The position numbers were made by a program, and so were the translations under genes. Positions 1 to 5,231 of a stretch of 5,231 nt of DNA are shown here, piece after piece. The notes under the pieces were generated by a model. That model was given only the letters and a program-made list of their open reading frames with translations. It was not told where the DNA came from and ran no database searches. Source of the DNA: Lachnospiraceae bacterium. GTDB lineage: Bacteria > Bacillota > Clostridia > Lachnospirales > Lachnospiraceae. How positions within the stretch are numbered: position 1 is the stretch's first letter; every line of letters begins with the position of its first letter. The DNA lies in assembly GCA_003453515.1 (NCBI GenBank), contig DMLD01000146.1, positions 1 to 5,231 of the forward strand, written 5' to 3'.

Positions 1-2412
1 AGAGTCAGGTCTGTATGTTGACATCAGCTCAGGCTCACTGTATCCCGAGCCCGCGGACAGATTAGACATATCCGGACCTGAATCCTCATCGGACCCGGTC
101 TCATTATGATTCAGTATATCACCTGTAACTATGCCGGACACTGCGGTAGACATCGCAGAGCCAAGCGCAGCCGCAGTAGTTGCAGCAACACCCAAAGGCT
201 CGGAATAGGCACCCGTCACGCTCTTTACATTTACATCGACAGCCGATGAGCTTCCGCCGTATCCGCTGTAAACAGTGGATGATCCGGTATCCTCTTTGAC
301 TTCCTCCTCATAACCTGAAGAAGCTGTATCCTCATTAGCAGCACCCGCTTCATCAGCTGCTTCAACAACAGAAGCCTCAATTTCAGGCGCCGCATTTTCA
401 GTCACAGCACTCTCTTCCGGTGCCTCTGTCTCAACAGCCACAGTCTCGGATGCATTATCATCCTGATCCGAACCCAGCTGTCCGTAGGTAGCCTCCGTTG
501 CCTTACTCTCCGATTCATCAAGGTTAGCTCCGGATATATCCATGAACTCACCATTAGCATAGTTGCCGGCAGTATCCATGACATCAATAGTTGATTCAGA
601 CCTGTCCTCCGGCTCCTGCTGGATAAATTCGATCTTCGATTCACTGTCATCAGGTGTCACGGCATCAGTAAATTCCAAGGATGCCACACCTTCAGGCTCG
701 GATTGCTCAAACTGAAGGCTGTTGTCGCTATCGGACACACTTACACTATTATCCTGAGCAATAGAAACCGCGGATATGGAATCAGCTTCGGCGGGAGCAC
801 CAACTTTACCCGGAGCATCAGGGACAAAGCCTCCCGAAAATACGACTCTGCCGGAAGCCTTCGCCTTAGCCTCATTTTCAGAAGCTATAGCCATCGCTTT
901 CAGCTCCTCCTCGGATGCGCCCTTTTCCCTTGCAGCCTGCTGTGCCTTAGCCAGAGCATAGCTTCTCTCGCGCTCCTCCTGTCTTTCCTTTCTCAGCTTG
1001 TCCTCACGTATAAACTCCTCAGATACATGCCATTCCTGAAAATGTGTATCCTCCGGAGTAGGTGTATACTCAACGACTTTTTCTTTACCGCTCATGTCAA
1101 CTCCAACTCCCGGAGCATCGTTTGAATTAGGTCCCTTGAGAGAGTCGACATTGTCGGAAACTCCCAAAACAGCATCCGAGTCTGATGCGCCCGATCTCTT
1201 GTTTTCATCGGCGACCTTTCCCTTGAGCCTACTCTTTTTCGAGGAGGTCTTCTCCTCCTCATCCTCGTCATCCATGAACTTGCCCAAGAATTCAGGCAAA
1301 AGGCTGTTGTACAAGCCGTATGCCGCAAACAGTGCCGCCAAAAACGTAACATAGTAAGAATGCGAACCCGGCTCGGCGCCCACGATATAATAGCACACGG
1401 CACCGACAAACGCCAAAAGCATAGGTCCCATGCCCGAAAGCTTTCTGAGTATCGTAAACAGTCCCGCAGCTATACCAAACAAAAGTATGATTATCCCTAA
1501 AAGTCCGTAGTCAAAAGAATGCAGAAGCACCTGAGCAAACATGGTGTGTATTTTGTCAAGTGCGTAGGTGACAGTCTCTCCGCCTGCAACAGCGTTATCA
1601 AATCCGCTCTCTATCGGGAACGAGAGCACCGAGCCCAGATCCTTTTCCAGTAAAAATGACAGCCCGACAGTCCCTATCACCGAAAAGCCAAAGCACATCC
1701 CTGCAAGCACAGGCCCTTTGGTGGGTATCGTATCAGCACTCCTGAGTTTCCCGAATATAAGCGAGAGAACGCAGCCCACACACAGAAACGCAGCGATCAC
1801 ATTGAGATTGATCGCCATACCGAACAGCGCTCCCAAGACAAGCATGGAGCATACTATGATCGCGTTATTTTTAGCAAACTGGGGAATGATGAACTTTGTC
1901 ATAAGTAAAAATACAAAGAACGGCGCAAGCAAAGACATGACCGCGATCATCTCATCCGATGAAAACGCGATCCATCCGCTGTCAAGCCCGAAGAAAACGA
2001 TCAAAAAGCCAAATACAGCCCCGCCAAGTCCGCAAAGCCTGCCGCCGAGAACTCTGGAGCACCCGTATACAAGCGCCAGATAAACGCCCATCCATATGCC
2101 TGCCTCAACAGAGGTCGACATAGCGGTATAGAACAAAAGCCCGATAAGAGCTACTACCAATATCCCCTCAACAACGATCAGAGATGAACTCTCCGTCTGT
2201 ATCCCCTTCAGCGCAGCCTTCTCCTTCAGAAAATACGCACCGATTATATACAAAAGACAAGCTATGACAAGCAGTATTATAAAGATCCACTCCATGCCGT
2301 CAGCCGCAAAGCGCTCGTAGCTTTCAGTCACCAGATACAGGCATCCCATAAGCATGATAAGGACAAATATACCGGAATAAATGATCGTGACTACATTTCG
2401 TTTAAGTCTCAT
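1..2412 (-). CDS. Polytopic membrane protein of unknown function with long acidic cytoplasmic tail (3' end outside window)
   Basis: The frame stays open for exactly 804 codons from an ATG at 2412 to the window edge, so the C-terminus is missing. I do not recognise the gene. Residues 1-372 read as about 12 membrane helices, near 7-27, 42-62, 77-98, 102-120, 126-143, 154-176, 184-201, 203-221, 235-255, 298-320, 327-345 and 352-372. Positive charges (RLKR, KEK, R120/R125, TK/K181, KLR, LRK) fall on alternate loops, which places both termini in the cytoplasm. The longest outside loop is 256-297. Residues 380-804 form a hydrophilic tail with no Cys and one Trp (W461). It starts with a DDEDEEE run, has a charged, probably helical or coiled-coil stretch at about 464-520, and then a low-complexity Ser/Ala/Glu/Asp region. 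An Ala-rich, weakly hydrophobic patch lies near 741-762. The start is supported by an upstream Shine-Dalgarno site, a promoter and a Lys/Arg-rich N-terminus ahead of helix 1. The helix layout recalls Wzy/WaaL-type proteins, but this is only a hypothesis. Confidence 0.9.
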   Translation of the reverse strand, partial: MRLKRNVVTIIYSGIFVLIMLMGCLYLVTESYERFAADGMEWIFIILLVIACLLYIIGAYFLKEKAALKGIQTESSSLIVVEGILVVALIGLLFYTAMSTSVEAGIWMGVYLALVYGCSRVLGGRLCGLGGAVFGFLIVFFGLDSGWIAFSSDEMIAVMSLLAPFFVFLLMTKFIIPQFAKNNAIIVCSMLVLGALFGMAINLNVIAAFLCVGCVLSLIFGKLRSADTIPTKGPVLAGMCFGFSVIGTVGLSFLLEKDLGSVLSFPIESGFDNAVAGGETVTYALDKIHTMFAQVLLHSFDYGLLGIIILLFGIAAGLFTILRKLSGMGPMLLAFVGAVCYYIVGAEPGSHSYYVTFLAALFAAYGLYNSLLPEFLGKFMDDEDEEEKTSSKKSRLKGKVADENKRSGASDSDAVLGVSDNVDSLKGPNSNDAPGVGVDMSGKEKVVEYTPTPEDTHFQEWHVSEEFIREDKLRKERQEERERSYALAKAQQAAREKGASEEELKAMAIASENEAKAKASGRVVFSGGFVPDAPGKVGAPAEADSISAVSIAQDNSVSVSDSDNSLQFEQSEPEGVASLEFTDAVTPDDSESKIEFIQQEPEDRSESTIDVMDTAGNYANGEFMDISGANLDESESKATEATYGQLGSDQDDNASETVAVETEAPEESAVTENAAPEIEASVVEAADEAGAANEDTASSGYEEEVKEDTGSSTVYSGYGGSSSAVDVNVKSVTGAYSEPLGVAATTAAALGSAMSTAVSGIVTGDILNHNETGSDEDSGPDMSNLSAGSGYSEPELMSTYRPDS

Positions 2413-2422
2413 CCTATTGCAT

Positions 2423-2429
2423 CCCCTTT
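2423..2429 (-). promoter_or_regulatory. Ribosome binding site of the membrane protein gene
   Basis: The minus strand reads AAAGGGG, ending 10 nt before the ATG at 2412. This spacing is slightly long for a Shine-Dalgarno site. An ATG directly after the G-run (2422-2420) opens only a two-codon frame (ATG CAA TAG) that closes 1 nt before the real start, so it is not a competing start for this protein. Confidence 0.6.
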
Positions 2430-2472
2430 ATATTCGAAATCAGACATCTGCGATACAATCACATACATAGCT

Positions 2473-2501
2473 ATTGTACTATAAAAATGCCGAGATTTCA
2501 A
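2473..2501 (-). promoter_or_regulatory. Sigma-A type promoter for the membrane protein gene
   Basis: On the minus strand the -35 box is TTGAAA (2501-2496) and the -10 box is TACAAT (2478-2473). They are separated by exactly 17 bp, and each box matches the sigma-70/sigma-A consensus at 5 of 6 positions. Transcription would begin near 2466 and give a leader of about 54 nt before the ATG at 2412. The promoter lies in the 115-bp gap after ligA (2413-2527). The rest of the gap is AT-rich, with no convincing terminator hairpin for ligA, so read-through from rluF-ligA may also reach this gene. I saw no operator palindrome overlapping the boxes. Confidence 0.75.
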
Positions 2502-2527
2502 GACTTTAAGATAAATTTTGTTACATA

Positions 2528-4507
2528 TCAGTCAAACATCTCGTTCAATTCGTCCTCCGTGATAATGGGAATGTTAAGAGATCTCGCCTTTTTGTTCTTT
2601 GTCGAGGTCGATGCGGCGTCATTGTTGACAAGAAAATCCGTGTTCGCGCTTACCGCAGATGCGACCTTGCCTCCGTAGCTCTCTATCTTTTTCTTGCATT
2701 CGCTCCTGTTCTCATAGGTGTTCAGACTGCCGGTTATTACAAAGGTCTTGCCGGATATCCTCGAATCAGTCCTCACCTCTTCCACAGCCGACACTCGTAG
2801 AATACCGCAAAGACGTTCTATCATGCGGATATTTTTCTCATCCTCCATATATTCTCTTATGTTGACCATCAGGCTCTCTCCGACTCCCTCAACCTTCAAA
2901 AGCTGATCCGGGGTGATTGATGATAGTGTGTCCAGGGTAAGTGAAGGATAAGTCCTGCATATATCTCTGGCGGTCGCAAGCCCTATCCCCTTTATACCGA
3001 GCGCGTAGATAACGTTGGGAAGCTCGACATCCTTGGAGCTCTCGATGGAATTCATCAGGTTTTCAAAGGATCTCTCCCTGATCTTCATACTGTCGTCATT
3101 TATTATCTCGTCTCTGTGCTTCTCCATATCGTAGATGTCGGTAAACGAGCGTATATAGCCCCTTGCGACCCATTTTTCCAAAGTAGCCTCGGACAGCCCG
3201 TCTATGTTCATCGCGTCACGGCTCACAAAATGTATGAGCGATCTGATCTGCTTGGCGTAGCAATCGGGATTCGGGCATGACAAAAATATCGAGCCGTTTT
3301 CGTTGACCTCCACAGTCCCGCTCCCGCATACCGGGCAGACCTTCGGCGGCTCAAAGGTCGCGCTTTTGGTCAGATTCGACTCTATCTGAGGGATGATCAT
3401 ATTCGCCTTATATACCGTGATCTCGTCATTTTTCCCGAGTTTTAGCTCTCTCAATATGCTCACGTTGTGAACGCTTGCCCTCTGAACGGTGGTTCCCTCC
3501 AGCTCCACGGGATCAAATATCGCGACCGGGTTGATGCGCCCCGTGCGTGAGGCGCTCCATTCGATATCGCGAAGTACGGTCGTGGCTGTCTCATCCTGCC
3601 ATTTGAGCGCAATGGAGTCTCTCGGAGCCTTGGCGGTATTACCTAAGCTCCGACTGTAGCCTATATCGTCATATGTCAGTACCAAGCCGTCACTCGGAAG
3701 ATCGGATGCCGTGACCTCTTTGGCAAATTCCTCGACCTTCGCGGCAAGCGTGCTTTTATCCACTCGTTTGTAGGGAGCCAGCTCAAAGCCCAGTCCCGAT
3801 ATGAAGCCAAGCAGCACCTCCTTGCTTCCGCTTTCAGTGTCCGGAGCTCCCTCACCGCTTACCTCTATCAGGTTATATGCATAAAAATGTACCCTTCTCT
3901 TCGCCGTTATCTCGTTGTTCAGCTGCCTGACACTTCCGCTGCAGAGGTTCCTCGGATTTTTGTACTGCTCGATGCCGTCCTCAGAATCCTTGTTTTTGAG
4001 CTCCTCGAAATCCGAATATCTGATGAGAGCCTCTCCCCTGACCACGATCCTTCCGGAAAAGGGTATGCGCCCGGGAATATTTTTAAAGGTCATGGCGTTA
4101 TTGGTTATGACCTCTCCGACCTCGCCGTTTCCTCTGGTAAGCGCCTTGGTCAGCTCTCCGCCCTCATATGTGAGGATGATACTAAGCCCGTCAAGCTTCA
4201 TCGACAGCAGGCCTTCCATATCTCCGAGCCAATCGGTAAGCTCACCCACATCCTTGGTTTTTGACAGTGACAGCATGGGCGCCACATGAGCCTCCTTCGG
4301 CAGCTCGCTTAGTGTCTCATAGCCGACCCTTCTCGTCGGCGAGCCGTTCAGTACTATCCCTGTCTTTTCCTCCAATAATGTAAGCTCATCATACAGCTTG
4401 TCGTACTCGTAATTTGACATGATCTCATCCTCGCCGGAATAATAAACTCTGGCGGCTTCATCGAGTATTTTGACAAGCTCTGTCATCCTCATTCTCTCAT
4501 CTGTCAT
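2528..4507 (-). CDS. ligA: NAD+-dependent DNA ligase LigA
   Basis: This cytoplasmic enzyme seals nicks between a 3'-OH and a 5'-phosphate during replication and repair, using NAD+ to adenylate itself and then the DNA. The 659 residues match the usual length and carry every family domain. Domain Ia (about 1-65) contains Y22, Y35 and D36. The nucleotidyltransferase domain (about 66-315) has the nucleophile K104 in KLDG, then RGE at 157-159, NPRN at 184-187, DG at 273-274 and K302. The OB fold (about 316-385) has RTG at 321-323 and HN at 347-348. A four-Cys zinc site follows (C391, C394, C411, C416), then helix-hairpin-helix repeats (about 425-575) including GIKGIG and VEGVG, and a BRCT domain (583-659). 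Several normally conserved active-site positions differ: Tyr at 23, Asn at 32, Ser at 102, Asn at 127 and Thr at 278. The first ATG is chosen because GAGGAG lies 7 nt upstream; M6 and M8 are possible but less well supported. The start overlaps the end of rluF by 11 bp. Confidence 0.97.
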   Translation of the reverse strand: MTDERMRMTELVKILDEAARVYYSGEDEIMSNYEYDKLYDELTLLEEKTGIVLNGSPTRRVGYETLSELPKEAHVAPMLSLSKTKDVGELTDWLGDMEGLLSMKLDGLSIILTYEGGELTKALTRGNGEVGEVITNNAMTFKNIPGRIPFSGRIVVRGEALIRYSDFEELKNKDSEDGIEQYKNPRNLCSGSVRQLNNEITAKRRVHFYAYNLIEVSGEGAPDTESGSKEVLLGFISGLGFELAPYKRVDKSTLAAKVEEFAKEVTASDLPSDGLVLTYDDIGYSRSLGNTAKAPRDSIALKWQDETATTVLRDIEWSASRTGRINPVAIFDPVELEGTTVQRASVHNVSILRELKLGKNDEITVYKANMIIPQIESNLTKSATFEPPKVCPVCGSGTVEVNENGSIFLSCPNPDCYAKQIRSLIHFVSRDAMNIDGLSEATLEKWVARGYIRSFTDIYDMEKHRDEIINDDSMKIRERSFENLMNSIESSKDVELPNVIYALGIKGIGLATARDICRTYPSLTLDTLSSITPDQLLKVEGVGESLMVNIREYMEDEKNIRMIERLCGILRVSAVEEVRTDSRISGKTFVITGSLNTYENRSECKKKIESYGGKVASAVSANTDFLVNNDAASTSTKNKKARSLNIPIITEDELNEMFD

Positions 4508-5195
4508 TTTTCAACTCCTCAATCATCTTATCATCAAGTATCCTGTACCTTCCCTCGGCGATATCATCAAGCGCAACAGTGGCAAACCTGATCCTTTTCA
4601 GCTGTATCACTCTGTAACCGAAGTATTCACACATACGTCTTATCTGACGATTCATCCCCTCTGTCAGTATGATGTGAAAGCTTTTATCCTCTATATCCCT
4701 TATCCTGCAGGGCTTGGTCATCCTCTCCTTAAGTGGAACGCCCTGTTCCATCGCTCTGATGATATCCGTGCTCATCGCCTTATCGGTGGTCACAATGTAT
4801 TCCTTTTCGTGACCGTTTACCGAACGCATGAGCTCATCAGCCAGAAGCCCGTTATTTGTCAAAAGCAACAGCCCCGATGAGTCCTTATCAAGCCTTCCTA
4901 TCGGAAATACCCTTGATCCATAGTCTATGGCATCATTAAGGTTCGGTCTTTCCTTATCGGAGGTTGTGCATATGACTCCGACCGGCTTATTATACGCCAA
5001 AACAACATCCTTGTTTACTGCTTCAACACGGACACCGTCGACAAAGACCTCATCAGACTGACCGACCACGCTTCCCAGCACGGCGATCTCACCACCTATC
5101 CTGACACGACCTGCCTCTATCATCCTGTCAGCCTCACGCCTTGAACAGACGCCGTTCCGGCTTAAATATCTGTTGATACGCATTTTTTCCGTCAT
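4497..5195 (-). CDS. rluF: 23S rRNA pseudouridine synthase, RluF-like (RsuA family)
   Basis: The enzyme isomerises a uridine in RNA to pseudouridine. In E. coli, RluF acts on 23S rRNA U2604 near the peptidyl transferase centre; the same target here is inferred. The protein has 232 residues. An S4 RNA-binding domain lies at about 4-50 (MRINRYLSRNGVCSRREAD), followed by the catalytic domain. This has the NKPVG segment (69-73), the catalytic aspartate D103 in GRLDKDSSG (100-108), the KEYIV motif (131-135) and the NRQIRRMCEYFGY block (182-194). The CE(Y/H)FGY form and the overall length favour RluF over RluB, RluE or RsuA, but RluB-type specificity cannot be excluded from sequence alone. It lacks the Lys-rich C-terminal extension of E. 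coli RluF. The ATG at 5195 has AGGAG 5 nt upstream and leaves the S4 domain intact. The stop overlaps the start of ligA by 11 bp, so the two genes form an operon. Confidence 0.92.
   Translation of the reverse strand: MTEKMRINRYLSRNGVCSRREADRMIEAGRVRIGGEIAVLGSVVGQSDEVFVDGVRVEAVNKDVVLAYNKPVGVICTTSDKERPNLNDAIDYGSRVFPIGRLDKDSSGLLLLTNNGLLADELMRSVNGHEKEYIVTTDKAMSTDIIRAMEQGVPLKERMTKPCRIRDIEDKSFHIILTEGMNRQIRRMCEYFGYRVIQLKRIRFATVALDDIAEGRYRILDDKMIEELKNDR
4515..4520 (-). promoter_or_regulatory. Ribosome binding site of ligA inside the rluF 3' end
   Basis: GAGGAG on the minus strand, 7 nt before the ligA ATG at 4507. It lies within the last codons of rluF (GAG GAG TTG AAA AAT GAC AGA TGA). Ribosomes finishing rluF therefore pass over the ligA initiation region, the usual arrangement for translational coupling. 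The site decides the ligA start in favour of the first ATG over M6 or M8. Confidence 0.8.
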
Positions 5196-5200
5196 AATAT

Positions 5201-5205
5201 CTCCT
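5201..5205 (-). promoter_or_regulatory. Ribosome binding site of rluF
   Basis: AGGAG on the minus strand, 5 nt before the ATG at 5195. It begins within a few bases of the T-run of the possible terminator half at 5213-5231. There is no room for an rluF promoter between the two, so transcription must enter from outside the window. Confidence 0.75.
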
Positions 5206-5212
5206 ATGCGAT

Positions 5213-5231
5213 AAAAAAGGTCTCTCGCACT
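5213..5231 (-). terminator. Possible 3' half of a rho-independent terminator, cut by the window edge
   Basis: On the minus strand, AGTGCGAGAGACC is followed directly by six T residues and then ATCGC. This looks like the descending arm and U-tract of an intrinsic terminator whose ascending arm would lie beyond the right edge. A second possible pairing exists inside the window: TGCGA (5229-5225) with TCGCA (5211-5207). The call is weak because half of the stem cannot be seen, and the T-run may be incidental. Confidence 0.3.

Noticed and set aside
703..1125. Plus-strand open frame of about 140 codons antisense to the membrane protein tail
   Set aside because: It lies opposite a continuous 804-codon frame with a promoter and ribosome binding site. 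It has no Shine-Dalgarno site of note, and its protein is a Ser/Leu-rich composition typical of antisense reading.
1092..1409. Minus-strand frame of 105 codons in another phase of the membrane protein gene
   Set aside because: Arg/Met/Thr-rich out-of-frame reading of the membrane-to-tail junction. The main frame is uninterrupted across this interval, so no frameshift is needed.
1568..2083. Plus-strand open frame of 171 codons antisense to the membrane domain
   Set aside because: Fully antisense to predicted membrane helices; the product is Pro/Ser/Thr-rich with no domain-like pattern, as expected for the reverse complement of hydrophobic codons.
1..2412. Assignment of the membrane protein as a GT39-type (PMT) glycosyltransferase
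   Set aside because: The first outside loop (residues 28-41) lacks the Asp-Glu type catalytic motif expected of GT-C enzymes, and no other glycosyltransferase signature was seen.
2500..2527. Possible ligA terminator in the AT-rich sequence after the stop codon
   Set aside because: CTTTAAG and nearby A/T runs do not form a GC-rich hairpin followed by a T-tract.
3887..4289. Two overlapping plus-strand open frames of about 125 codons
   Set aside because: Both are antisense to the well-conserved nucleotidyltransferase domain of ligA and resemble no family.
1..5231. CRISPR array, insertion sequence, tRNA or rRNA, or phage genes
   Set aside because: No regularly spaced direct repeats, terminal inverted repeats, transposase or integrase motifs, or tRNA-like cloverleaf sequences were seen; nearly all the DNA is accounted for by the three genes.

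Overview
The window looks like chromosomal DNA from a Clostridia-type Firmicute, most likely a member of the Lachnospiraceae. The evidence is the style of the NAD+-dependent DNA ligase, whose motif variants (SNYEYD, MKLDG, TRGNG, DGLVLTYDD) match what I remember of ligases from that family. Strong purine-rich Shine-Dalgarno sites and a consensus sigma-A promoter also fit. The family assignment is from memory and was not checked by search.

All three genes lie on the minus strand, so the region is transcribed from right to left. At the right edge is what may be half of a rho-independent terminator. It is followed closely by rluF (23S rRNA pseudouridine synthase of the RluB/RluE/RluF type, 232 aa, complete). 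rluF overlaps ligA (NAD+-dependent DNA ligase, 659 aa, complete) by 11 bp, so the two are probably co-transcribed and translationally coupled. A 115-bp gap follows ligA. It holds a near-consensus promoter (TTGAAA, 17 bp, TACAAT) that faces a third gene.

The third gene fills the left 46% of the window and runs off its edge after 804 codons without a stop. It encodes a protein with about 12 predicted membrane helices (residues 1-372), followed by a cytoplasmic acidic, Ser/Ala/Glu-rich tail of at least 425 residues. I do not recognise it. Its topology, with a 40-residue outside loop between helices 9 and 10 followed by an H-x8-H...GLLG segment, resembles the O-antigen ligase/polymerase (Wzy/WaaL) fold, but the usual catalytic arginine is not evident.

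The genes do not form an obvious pathway: rluF and ligA are housekeeping genes, and the membrane protein has its own promoter. I found no RNA genes, mobile elements or CRISPR arrays, and no stretch over 300 bp without a gene. The points most worth a second look are the altered nucleotide-binding residues of the ligase, the unassigned membrane protein with its long tail, and the possible attenuator-like structure ahead of rluF.
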